From NCBI GenBank assembly GCA_030374805.1, contig JARGSG010000207.1, positions 1,116,001 to 1,180,000 of the forward strand: a DNA stretch of 64,000 bases. The letters are read 5' to 3'. Under the pieces are notes generated by a model that ran no database searches, was not told where the DNA came from, and was given only the letters and a program-made list of their open reading frames with translations. Made by a program: the position numbers and the translations under genes. Within the stretch, counting starts at the first letter, position 1. Each line of letters starts with the position of its first letter. This DNA comes from Gracilaria gracilis (lineage: Eukaryota; Rhodophyta; Florideophyceae; Gracilariales; Gracilariaceae). Positions 1 to 10,050 of the stretch are shown here, piece after piece.

Positions 1-452
1 ACTATTGCTGAATCCGAAGGACGCCCCCCCATGTAAAACGATGCACTCTTGAACCAATGAACCTACCAATAGTTTGTAGAATCTATTCCGTAATCACAGT
101 AGGATCCGTAACGTGCGAAGTTATTCTTCCACATTCAAGAGTGTGCATGATGCTCCGACTGTAACGTGAGGGCTTAACCTCAGGTTAAGCTTAGCGTTGC
201 TTCATTTGCCGTAGCATATCTACCAGCTGATACATGATTTTGTCGTCGAGCAGCAAGAGGAGATCGAAAAAAAAAAACACTTTCTCATCATATCTATGAA
301 TCACTAGACCTCTTGCGCATATAAGGCTTATCCTCGCACAAGAGGAGATTAACCCTTTCAATCCCGAAAGCTAAGGGATATATATATATGTTAAGAAGCT
401 CAAATGCGAAATTATGATTGGCTGAGAAGCACTCTCCTCAAAATACAAGTGG
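1..452. other. Unassigned left flank of the copia insertion
   Basis: No convincing coding region is visible on either strand. The stretch has a short TA run near 379-390 and a purine run near 264-280. It ends directly at the 5-bp duplication CTGTG (453-457) that borders the copia block. The sequence should rejoin the bases after 29455, which are the other side of the same target. Confidence 0.5.
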
Positions 453-457
453 CTGTG

Positions 458-682
458 TGTAGCCATATCAAACGCCAGCCCAACTGCATGGGTGGCACCT
501 TGCAAGAGACTACAGGAACAGTCACTACAGACGTAGACAGACTGTCTTTGTCTTCAGAGTAGTCGTAGAGTAGTATAAAAGGTAAAGACAGAGAGGCAAC
601 TCTCTTTTGACGAGCACACACACTTTCTCATCAACAACAGCTTTCATTTATTCAACAGTTCAATTGCGCACCTTGCGCCACA
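458..682 (+). repeat. Copia left LTR
   Basis: The repeat begins TGTAGCCATATC and ends GCGCCACA, with canonical TG and CA ends. It is 225 bp against 228 bp for the other two copies, because of a 3-base gap near position 560. The target duplication CTGTG lies immediately upstream. Confidence 0.9.
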
Positions 683-926
683 TTCGCGAATCAAACCGCA
701 TTTCTGCGCACAGAACCTACTCTGCGGTTTACTCCTACCCAGTATAAGTTCACCTATAGTATCCTCTACTGCATTCGAGCCTGCTGTCTTTAAGACAAAC
801 AGTTTAAAGTACGTTTTACTGCTCAAAACACTCGCTACGACTGCGTACTGACCCTACGTTTTTCTACCCAGTGTCATCCTCTTCGGAGTACCCCTCCCTC
901 CGGGGACCCTCCCGTACCCCGCAGTC

Positions 927-1599
927 TTGAATAAAGAAGCCGTCGAAGTCGATTCCTACATTCAGGCCAATTGCTACTGCCCTGCTACACCCTCCCCGCT
1001 ACGGCTGTCACCCGCCCCGTCTGACGAACCCCTACACGCCGGTCCCACCTCCCCAGGGCCCTCCGACGCCGCGCCTCGCCTGGTCACCCTTGCGTGGTCC
1101 AGCGCCTCTCTCGACGACGACGGATTTCGAAAGTCACCCTCGTTGCCACCCTTTTCCCGCCCGCACAAACGCCGTACCAGAGGCACGTTCCACGGCGCAT
1201 CGAGACACATCCGTCCCACCTCTTCATTGTTGCCGGTGCAACGTCACCCGTCACCCCCGTACAGTACCCCTGCAGCGTTGCTGTCGCCCCCACGTGGCAT
1301 AAAGCCAATCGATGCCGGCGCCGCGATACAAATTGAACGCGTGGCAATCGCCAAGCAAAAGCGAAAAGCGAAAATTAAGAAACTTTATACTTGCGACTGC
1401 GGCGCTGTCAGCCACACTAAAGCTACTTACAGGGTGCACCTAAAAGGGCGTAAGCATCAAGGTTAGACGCGCCGGACCGTCCCTGTGGATCAGAGGTCGT
1501 GTAGACCTTGTAAAGAAACGTTCAACACGAAGATTGATCTGGACTGCCACCGCTCAGGCCGCCGCCACCAAAGTGTTGTGAATAAGTCGAAATAAAGTT
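927..1599 (+). CDS. Copia copy 1 leader ORF with two zinc fingers, split by a stop
   Basis: A reading frame in the long copia leader, upstream of gag. The N-terminal half is rich in proline, serine and arginine. It ends with a basic stretch and a C2H2-like finger (CDCGAVSHTKATYRVHLKGRKH, about 1405-1458). A TAG follows at 1464-1466, yet the same frame stays open for 43 more codons to 1599 and encodes a second finger (CRPC...HRSGRRH). The fingers resemble U1/matrin-type nucleic-acid-binding fingers. No ATG opens the frame, so splicing, a non-ATG start or decay is possible. Copy 2 has the same arrangement with TAA. Function unknown; an RNA- or DNA-binding accessory protein is an inference. Confidence 0.5.
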
Positions 1600-1971
1600 A
1601 GCCTTATTTATACATTTAGTAATACTTTCTCTATCTATTCTATTTTTCTCCACAGAACCTTTCATAAAATACCAAAAACCCAAGTAAAAAGCATAAAACC
1701 TCTCGAAAACTTACAAAACAATTACAGAAAACATTAAAGCACAATAAGTTATAGCAAATTATTTTAATATTAGCCAATATTTTGAAAATTTGATAGTATA
1801 ATAATTTAATTTTTTGATCATTTTTTTGAAGTTCCGCGTTTTCATTAGGAAGAACTGAAAGATTTGAAATATGGTTTATGACCGTCAAACACCCCTTGTG
1901 CTTCGTTCAAGGACCCCAAGTGCCCCACTGAGGAACATGCAGCAGACAGGAGAACGAAACCCAACCGGTCC
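1600..1971 (+). other. AT-rich copia leader, noncoding
   Basis: AT-rich copia internal sequence between the zinc-finger ORF and gag. It matches 24693-24996 in copy 2, apart from about 40 extra bases here near 1790-1830. No reading frame is supported. The chromovirus interrupts the leader at 1977. Confidence 0.7.
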
Positions 1972-1976
1972 GCCCC

Positions 1977-2484
1977 TGTAGTACAATGAGACCTCAATGG
2001 GTTGGTGCCACGTGGGCCTACTGGTGTGCCTTGCTGGCTGCACTGTACCCAATTGGTATTCTGTATTTTATAATTTCTAATTCCTAATTTCTGATTTAGT
2101 TTAGCTTAACATTGCTGGCCTATGACAGTAGGTCATTGGCACAGCCGATGACGTCACGCCCGCATCGGAGATCGGCGTCGGTGCACCTTGTATATATTGT
2201 GGTGCACCTCGCCTTCCCCCTCGGGTATTGTAAACTTAGGCACCACTAGGGCAGTAACTTTACCATCTTGGTCACTTGCTACTCTATTACTATTCAGGTT
2301 TTACCGCGCGTCGACGTCTACTACCGTACACCTACACGGTCTAGACTAGTTGCCCGGCCGTTTGCCCCTGCGGGTTTCAGGTGCCCTACTACCATATTGG
2401 TTCTGTGTTTTTCCCCTTTAGGTTGAGCCCTCGCGCGCTCCCTCTACCAGGCGGACCCCACACCTTATCGGTATTTGTACGACA
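1977..2484 (+). repeat. Chromovirus 5' LTR
   Basis: The 508-bp direct repeat of 13020-13527 starts TGTAGTAC and ends GTACGACA, giving an 8-bp terminal inverted repeat with one mismatch. A TATA-like stretch (TGTATATATT) lies near 2190 and is a plausible promoter element. Confidence 0.92.
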
Positions 2485-2487
2485 TTT

Positions 2488-2500
2488 TGGTCTCCCGACC
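2488..2500 (+). other. Chromovirus primer-binding site
   Basis: TGGTCTCCCGACC starts three bases after the LTR. TGG complements a tRNA CCA end. The minus-strand element at 17296-23113 has the same site (TGGTCTCCCGACTT at 22687-22674), which shows that both use the same primer tRNA. I could not assign the tRNA species. Confidence 0.75.
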
Positions 2501-2631
2501 TAGAAGTTTCTAGGTTTTTGTCGTATTTTTACTGGTGAACAGAAGACATTCGAAAGGATTCTGGAAGTTCACGCACCTATTTGGTTTCGTAGGAATACTC
2601 GCGAAGCAATTGGATACCACTATTGGTCACT

Positions 2632-4794
2632 ATGGAAAGACCTACAAGGATTACTCGTGGCTCTAGCGCGCCACCTAGCCACAAGGGTTCTGCTGCGGCT
2701 TCGGCCGCTAAACTCATTCTGGACAATCCCGAGGAGCTGCTTCGGCAACCTCGGGCTGGAACCTCAAAGGATACGGGCACTCAGCCACCGTTGGCTCCTG
2801 AACCTAATAAGGAATTGCCGACAACGGTTGAGGACCTTTAGCCCCAATTGGAAGATCGAGCGAAAGCTCTTTTTACCGCTACGGTTAATGAAGCTATGAC
2901 CTCAATGTACATGGACGCCGTTACCCGCTTGGTGGTTGATCGAGCCGTGCACGAGCTCTCTCAACGCATACCTAAATTGGTTGAAACATACCTCTTAACG
3001 GGTGCCCGGGAGCATATCTACCCAGTGGTTCAAGACCTTCGTGTTTCCGATGGAATGGCGGAAACAAAAACCACTGGGGTGAATATGGTTACTCGCATAC
3101 CACAAGGGATCCCTGCCGGTTCTTCCGCACCAATCAAGCCAATTCCGGCCGATAGTGCGTACCTACAAGGTTTCAGGCAAGGTCAAGAGGGCCATATGGA
3201 GATGGGCCCTCGAGACGTGTACTTGCCACCCATTGGAGGTAACGTTCGAAAGGACACCAAGACTGGTGGACCTGAGGACGATTCGTCTGACCCAGAAGAG
3301 GGGCGACGAAGAAGAAACCGCAAGGGTAAAGAAAGGAGGAGGAAAAAGGGAAAGAATCGCGGCTACGACTCTGACCCCGATTCCTCGAGCTCCAATACCG
3401 ATACTGGTTCATCGTCGGATGATGACCGTAAAGGTAGACGCAAGAAGAAACCGAACAGGTTGGCGAAGAATTTGTCAAAGAGAAACCGTAAAGGTAAGAA
3501 GAAACGGTACGAGTCGTCCGACTCGGATTCGGACACCAATACAACTCTAGAAGTGCGTCAGCCGCTGAACGATCTGTTCACCAAAGCGGTTGATTATAGG
3601 TCATATCGGTTGAGAAACCGATCCTCTGCTTACACCCAAGAGGTTGCGCAGAAGATCACCAAGCACCATAAGAAGCTCAGCTTCCAGATGGGTGATACTA
3701 CCTTCACAGGTGATGATCCCATTGCGGTAATTGAGTTTCTGCAGAAGTTCAAGATTGCATGTGACCAAAATGGGTTTTCCGAAGGTGCTGCCATGTGGTT
3801 ATTCCAGTTTTACCTTAAAGGTCAAGCTTACCACTTGCTGCAAGGCAGGCTTCGTGGAAATACCCTGGCGGTTGACGAAGAGGGAACAGAGATCTTAGAG
3901 ACGTACCCAGAAGTGGTTAATTTCATGTTGGAAACTTACGCTACCGATGAGGTTATCCAAGAAGGTTACGCTGAGGTGGAGGCATATCGCCAGCGCTCCA
4001 GCCAAACCGAAATGGAATTCTCGTTGGGCCTTTGGAATCTGGCCACCCGATGCGGTAATGTCTTTACCACTAGTAGGTTAAAGTCGCTTTTCGCCGACAA
4101 TGTCGACAAAGCGATCCGTTCGCAGGTACGCAACTACCTGGCGAACAACCGTAAGGTGGACTATAATGGGCTTGCCCGTTATGCCCATGGACCAGGCAAC
4201 ACTCTCCGTCACGGAAAGAAGCCGTCGGCGTCCCATACCTCAAAGGATAAACCGAAACGGTCAGTATTGGAGCTAGAAGAAAGCACTACCTCAGAGGGTG
4301 ATTCGCTCATTCGTGTACCAATCGGGATGGCGGTTCATCTCGTGACTGCGCCGCAGGCTCAGTCACGAGCCACCTCCATTGGTAATTGGTCGTCGACAGT
4401 ACCACCAACTTCTGTAAGGTCGCCACCAAGTGCGGCGAGCACTCAGCAAACGTCAACGGGTGGTTCGCAAGTATCTTCGTATGCTACAGCACCGACCAAT
4501 CCGGTTACCCGACCTACCTCTATGGCAATGCGTGATCCTCAGACAGGTGGATTGGTCTGCTGGCTCTGTTTATCGCCAGACCATCTGGCGAACAGATGTG
4601 ACAAAATACCCCCAGGGGTGCGCGAACATCTGATCAGTGCCAGGCAGCAAAACCATCGTAACCTATATGGATCTGGAAAGAGGGTACAAGCTCAACCATC
4701 ACCATCTCAGGTTCATCTCGTCGAGGACACACCAATCTTGGAGAAGGACAGTCCTGCTCAGGAGGAGCAGAAAAACACCGAACGGTTAGCATAG
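2632..4794 (+). CDS. gag: Chromovirus Gag (one internal stop)
   Basis: Structural polyprotein of the retrotransposon particle. The frame opens at ATG 2632 after the PBS, meets a TAG at 2839-2841, and continues in the same frame to 4794, giving about 720 codons. The middle is highly charged, with Lys/Arg- and Ser/Asp-rich stretches (about 3290-3540). A capsid-like region follows (about 3600-4200). A single CCHC zinc knuckle (CWLCLSPDHLANRC, about 4557-4600) marks the nucleocapsid. Pol lies in the -1 frame just downstream. The TAG could derive from CAG and probably truncates Gag in this copy. Its first 70 residues resemble a minus-strand ORF at 21801-22310 (shared DNPE-LLRQ motif). Confidence 0.85.
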
Positions 4795-4814
4795 GGGCCA
4801 CCCCTAACCGTGAA

Positions 4815-7800
4815 TTGGAAGGCCCGTCGATACCGGAACAGGAAACCTTAATGGTGGAAAAAGAAGAATCAGATGTACCCAATGTGGTGTGTCTAATGAA
4901 GTACAATAACTATAAAGTTAATGCTTCAGTAAGCTTTCTCAATTACCTACAGGTTCCCGTTGCGTGTGTACTCGATACCGGCGCCGGTCCGAATGTGCTA
5001 AACGCTCGCGTCATACCCGATGCGGTCTTGCGAAATATTCGACCTGCCCCGACTATCAACCCGCTGGTGGACGCTAACGAGCGCCCACTGCACCTGAGAG
5101 GAATGTTGACCACTGTGGTACAACTTGTAACCTTGAAGGTGAAGCTCAATTTCTTTGTGGTGGATCGTCTGGCGACAGACTTTGTCCTCGGGACCAACTT
5201 TATTGACAGACATGTCAAGGCAATTTTTCCAGGGTCCCGAACGGTCGCTCTCCGTCAAGGTGGTCGTATTGCCATACTGGGTAACACGCAGACCAAAAAT
5301 GGTTGGCGTCAGAAGCCGAGGTCCAATATACCCACCGAAACGGTTTCAAACAAGATACGGCTCACCAGATTGGTTTCAATTCCGGCTATGACCCAAATGG
5401 TAGTGAATGTCTCATGCGCAGTTCCAGGATTGGTAATGCTACAAAACCATCCTAGGTTGGCAGAAAGACATCTCGCCTTGATGGCAAACGGGATTATCGA
5501 TAACATCCCTAATCAATCCTTCAAGGTGTACTTGAGTAACTTTAGCAATCACATTGTTAAATTACCCAAGAATACCACTATTGGAATAGCATTGCCGGCA
5601 CCACAAGGGGTTTTCACGGTCTCACCTAATAGGTTGGGCGAGGTCGCCACCTCTAAGGAAGGGGGAGGAACAGATGCGCCATACCCTGCATATGCGCCTC
5701 CGTTATCGACAAACACCAAAATGGAACAGAAGATCGCCAATACCTTTAAGGTTGGAGATCAGGAAAAGACTATGGAACTGGACCCAGTGTGGCATTGGAG
5801 AGAGGAAGTCCAGATCGGTGCGGAGAACCAGGCTCTCCGAGACCGGATCCTCAGTCTCTTAGAAGAATTTGAACCCATTTGGTCGGGCTGGTTGGGCCAA
5901 GTTGAGGCTACAAAGCACCGTATTGATATGGTGCCTGGCTGGAAACCCATTTACCTGCAGCCTTACCGTGCAGGTCCAAAAGCCCGGGAGGTTGAGCTCA
6001 ATGAGGTCGAGAGAAGGCTCCGTGAAGGTGTCATAGAACCAGCAAATGCGGACTGGGCCAGCCCTGTGGTTCTCGTCACAAAGAAGAATGATACCCGTAT
6101 GCGGTTCTGTGTAGACTACAGAAGACTGAATAGTATGACCATTAGGGATTCGTACCCAATACCTAGAATGAACGAGTGTATAGATTCGTTGGGCAACACC
6201 AAGATCTTTACTACGCTCGATGCCAATTGTGGTTATTGGCAGGTACCTATTAGGGAAGAAGACAAGGACAAAACTACGTTTACTTGCCACGCTGGGTTAT
6301 TCCGCTTTACGCGTATGCCCTTTGGGTTGCGGAATGCCCCGGCTACCTTTCAGAGGGCGTTAGATATAATCCTTTCGAAGGTAAAGTGGAGAACCGCTCT
6401 GGTATACATCGACGATGTAATCATATATTCCAGAACGGTAGAGGAACATTTCCACCTTGTTAGGGAAGTTTTGAACCTTTTGAGGGAATCTGGAGTAACG
6501 TTAAAGCTCCGCAAGTGCGAATTCTTCACCAAAGAGGTAGAATACCTTGGTCTTACCATCAGCCCTGGGAGGTTAGAAGTGACGCCGCGGAATATCCGAG
6601 CCGTGCAGGAGGCGAAGCCACCCACCTCCCAGACGGAAATCCGATCCTTTATAGGTTTATGCAATGTGTACCCCCGGTTTATCAAGGGATTTGCCAAGAT
6701 AGCGGCTCCCCTCAACAGGAAGCTGCTGAAGGGTCAACCTACAAGGTTTGAATGTCTTACCAATGAGGAAATGGATGCGTTCGAGGCGCTGAAACATGCG
6801 CTCTTGACACCTCCCATCTTGGAATTACCCAAAGCTGGTTTACGATACACGTTGGATACTGACGCCTCGGACGCCCAAATTGGTTGTTGTCCTATGCAGG
6901 AGCAAGAAAACGGCGACAAACTACCTATAGGGTACTGGAGCCGTGCTCTGCACGCTGCAGAGAAGAACTACACAACAACCGAAAAGGAATGTCTGGCAGT
7001 GGTCTGGAGCATGTTGATGCTCCGTCCCTACCTATATGGTGAAAGGTTCACGCTTCGAACCGACCATGATGCCCTACGGTGGAAACTGGGTCTGGCCGAC
7101 GCATCAGGCAGACTTGCCCGATGGCGGTTACGACTTTCAGAGTTTGAGTATGACGTACAGTACCGTCCAGGTATCAAGCACAATGTCGCAGACGCGATGT
7201 CTCGCATTACCACAGATGGTTTGGACACCGAGCCGGTAAACGATGATATCCCATGCTTTACCATCTCTACCAACCCTGATGGTGATACCTTAGAAGGTTA
7301 CTGGACTCTACCCGAAGAGGATACGTGGTTTAGTGATGCCATCGCTCGGGAAATACTCGCCCTCGAGGAAACAGACGTCATGCCAATTACCCGCGAGGAA
7401 TTCCTGAGAGAGCAAGCAAACGATGTTTATTGCCACTCTCTCATGGACCAAGTAGGTATGAAAGACTCGAACTTTGACGTCGACCGAAATGGTTTCCTGG
7501 TGAGGCGAGCTCCTATTGATGGTTCCCTGCAGAAGGTGGTGCCCAAGGTGCTGCGCCCTCGGGTGCTGTACCTGGCCCACTACCCAAGGCTATCAGAACA
7601 CCCTGGAGGTACGAGAATGTACTACACCTTGAGGCAAGGGTACTACTGGCCTCATATGGCTAATGATATATATACCTTTGTAGGCCAATGTGAATCTGGC
7701 GTACGTACCCGTGGAGGTCTCCAGAAGCACAGGAAATACTTGAAGTTATTCCCTGCAGCGGGTCCTCTCGAGTTCGTCGCAATAGACCTTCTGGGTCCAT

Positions 7801-7919
7801 TACCAAAAACCACAAGGGGGTATCAGTACATCATCGTAATCACCGACAGGTTCTCGAAGCTCACGCGAGCGATACCCTTGAAGGACACGAAATCTACGAC
7901 GCTCGCGGTGGCGTTCTGA
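4815..7919 (+). CDS. pol: Chromovirus Pol: protease, RT, RNase H, integrase N-terminus
   Basis: An open frame of 1034 codons in the -1 frame relative to gag. It contains an aspartic protease (DTGA at residues 54-57), reverse transcriptase (FCVDYRRLN near 430, catalytic YIDD near 530), RNase H (LDTDASD near 680, TEKECLAVVW near 720, RTDHDALRW near 740) and the start of integrase with its zinc-binding region (HYPRLSEH) and first catalytic Asp (AIDLLGP, near 990). The second Cys of the zinc finger is replaced: CESG stands where CxxC is expected. The frame ends prematurely in TGA at 7917 because of a 1-base deletion; integrase continues in another frame. There is no ATG near the start, which suits frameshift expression from gag. 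Confidence 0.92.
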   Translation: MEGPSIPEQETLMVEKEESDVPNVVCLMKYNNYKVNASVSFLNYLQVPVACVLDTGAGPNVLNARVIPDAVLRNIRPAPTINPLVDANERPLHLRGMLTTVVQLVTLKVKLNFFVVDRLATDFVLGTNFIDRHVKAIFPGSRTVALRQGGRIAILGNTQTKNGWRQKPRSNIPTETVSNKIRLTRLVSIPAMTQMVVNVSCAVPGLVMLQNHPRLAERHLALMANGIIDNIPNQSFKVYLSNFSNHIVKLPKNTTIGIALPAPQGVFTVSPNRLGEVATSKEGGGTDAPYPAYAPPLSTNTKMEQKIANTFKVGDQEKTMELDPVWHWREEVQIGAENQALRDRILSLLEEFEPIWSGWLGQVEATKHRIDMVPGWKPIYLQPYRAGPKAREVELNEVERRLREGVIEPANADWASPVVLVTKKNDTRMRFCVDYRRLNSMTIRDSYPIPRMNECIDSLGNTKIFTTLDANCGYWQVPIREEDKDKTTFTCHAGLFRFTRMPFGLRNAPATFQRALDIILSKVKWRTALVYIDDVIIYSRTVEEHFHLVREVLNLLRESGVTLKLRKCEFFTKEVEYLGLTISPGRLEVTPRNIRAVQEAKPPTSQTEIRSFIGLCNVYPRFIKGFAKIAAPLNRKLLKGQPTRFECLTNEEMDAFEALKHALLTPPILELPKAGLRYTLDTDASDAQIGCCPMQEQENGDKLPIGYWSRALHAAEKNYTTTEKECLAVVWSMLMLRPYLYGERFTLRTDHDALRWKLGLADASGRLARWRLRLSEFEYDVQYRPGIKHNVADAMSRITTDGLDTEPVNDDIPCFTISTNPDGDTLEGYWTLPEEDTWFSDAIAREILALEETDVMPITREEFLREQANDVYCHSLMDQVGMKDSNFDVDRNGFLVRRAPIDGSLQKVVPKVLRPRVLYLAHYPRLSEHPGGTRMYYTLRQGYYWPHMANDIYTFVGQCESGVRTRGGLQKHRKYLKLFPAAGPLEFVAIDLLGPLPKTTRGYQYIIVITDRFSKLTRAIPLKDTKSTTLAVAF

Positions 7920-9070
7920 ACAAATGGATCTACCCGTATGGTGCACCGCTTTATCTACTTACCGACAATGGTTCGAACTTAGCTTCGAAGTTCTTTGAAG
8001 CTTTTTGTAACCTCTTGGGTATGAAGCACTACTTCACTACTGCCTATCATCCGCAAACGAATGGGCATGTGGAGCGCTTTAACCGAACCCTGCTATCTAG
8101 GCTGCGACATTATACGGAAGAACACCAAACTGGTTGGGACGAGCTCGTGCAGCCCTTGACATATGCATGTAACCTTCAGGTTCATCGAGCGACGCAAACT
8201 ACGCCGTTCGATCTGATACTGTCAAGACACCCACCAGGTATCGTTGTTGAAGGGGACCCATTAGGACAAGGAGCCGCCGGAGCGCTCACACCGTCCCAGG
8301 TCAAACGGAATACCCTTTTGAGGTTGAGACGAGCTCTCAAGTATGCTGAGAGCAAGCTCACAGCTTCCCAGAAGCGGTACAAGGAGGACTACGATCGAAA
8401 GGTAACCCAAGTGGTAACGGCTACGCCGGGTCAATATGTCTTTATTGACCACCCTCCGAAAGGAGCTAAGCCACGACCGGGTGATGAAGCCGATGATGAA
8501 GCTATTGATAGAGATATCAATTCGAAGCTTCTTTCGAAATCATCGGGACCTTTCAAGGTAGTTCGGTCAACCGACCACACGGTGACGGTGAACCAAGATG
8601 GTGTAGAGAATACAATCTCTATTGACCGAATCACGGTTGCACCTCGAACGGTTCAGTCCAGGAAGGAACGCGGAGAATCCGCGCGTGACTCACAAGCGGT
8701 TGCCCTGAGGACTCAGCCCCAAGAAGACGGGACACCCATCGAGGTTAATGATGACGCACAGGGTGACGATCCAGATTTCGTACCACCCGCAGGGATTACG
8801 GTTGCTCCTTCAGAAGAAATACCTACCCCTGGTGGTACCGATGCTCATTTAAACCAAAGTGGTGAAACGATACCATCTCAGGTCTCTAATGAGTTCCCAG
8901 TGGAACGCCTTGTAGGTCACCGCCGTACCCCAGATGGTCTGAAGTACACCGTACGTTGGTATGGCTGGGGCGCCGATGGTGACACCGCCGAGCCGCCCTC
9001 AGCCATACCACACAACTTCAGGGTAAGCTACTGGAACCGCAAGGGAGAGGACATGCCGAATGATGGGTAA
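7911..9070 (+). CDS. pol: Chromovirus integrase C-terminal part with chromodomain (frameshifted from pol)
   Basis: This continues pol after a 1-nt frameshift near 7910. It holds the second catalytic Asp (LTDNGSN) and the Glu of the DDE triad (YHPQTNGHVERFNR), then a GPF-like region (SSGPFKVV). It ends in a chromodomain-like segment (VERLVGHRR ... YTVRWYGW ... AIPHNFRVSYW, about 8895-9030). The chromodomain places the element among chromoviruses, whose integrases are tethered to modified chromatin. An acidic/Pro-rich linker joins the two domains. The natural stop is at 9070. Confidence 0.9.
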
Positions 9071-10050
9071 ATCTTAGAGGTAATGCAAACCCCTAAGGAA
9101 GGGGGAAAAGCATTGTAATGAGGAACACCAAAGTCGGTTCGGACGGTTACCGGGAAGGTACAACCAGAAGGAAGCCTTCCGCGAGGGTACGTCTAAGGAG
9201 CGGCAGCGCTAAAGACCGACGCACCGTTGCACGCGCGCCGTTGCACACGCGCCATGCACGTGCGCGGCACGCGCGCGAACCCGCGCAGTGGAAACATTCA
9301 AAAAATTGTATCTTTTTTATTTGACGAGGCATACGCGCGCTGCTCGTAGCGCGCCGTGCGGAGTAACCGATTCGGTGCACACTATTGTGTGTAGGGAGCG
9401 AGCAACGGCATGGTCAAAAAATCTAAGTATTCTGACCGTGCAGCGCTCCCGAATCGGCCATTCCCAGCCTCTGAAACCGCTTGGTTTTCAAGATACAGAC
9501 CAAAAGATTTTTCTGCGTTTTCACTACCATATGGAGGGGTAATTTTCCGGTCAAATATTTTGATTCGCCTTGCAAGTAACCTCCAGGGTGAAACACCGCA
9601 CGTGCGCCCAGACATGGTGAGAGGCCATGCAGAACCGTCTAGGTACATTGCTGGCCACTGCGCGCAAGCGCGTGGCACAACATCTGACCCTATGGGAAGG
9701 CGAAACCGCTCGCTGCGCTGTACGAAGGCGCATCGGAGTACCAACGTGGTGAACCATACTACGAGCACCAAAATGGCTCAGGATGGAGCTTACTTACCTC
9801 CTGGAACTTACCCATCGTGGTACTCTGGTCTAAGGAGGGGGGAGGAGAGTTTCAAAACCTAATTGGAGATGCGCAGAGCTAAGGAAGGGGGGGAGCTGTT
9901 TTCGAGCTTCCTCCCTCGCCCAGCACCGCACCTCAATGGCAATTGGAACCTAACATGGAAACGCATAACTTTTTACTTTACTTGAAGAGTAAGACCAACA
10001 GGGATGCAGGAGCAACGTGGCTCAAGCACAGACCCAAGTGGATACGACAA
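9071..10050 (+). other. Chromovirus 3' noncoding region with a conserved block and extra purine tracts
   Basis: No credible protein is encoded. Purine tracts of the form TAAGGAAGGGGG occur at 9094 and 9880, and a variant at 9831. A GC-rich cluster of short palindromes (GCGCGC, CACGTG) lies near 9225-9285. The block at about 9405-9620 is recognisably shared with 19770-19580 on the minus strand, including GGTCAAAAAATCTAAGTATT and a second patch ending CCTTGCAAGTAACC. Conservation of noncoding sequence between an autonomous and a defective element points to a cis-acting function such as packaging or RNA export (inference). Confidence 0.65.

Noticed and set aside
1640-1888. 82-codon minus-strand frame with Phe/Leu/Ile-rich sequence
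   Set aside because: It is an AT-rich stretch of copia leader, altered by a length difference in copy 2, with no family resemblance.
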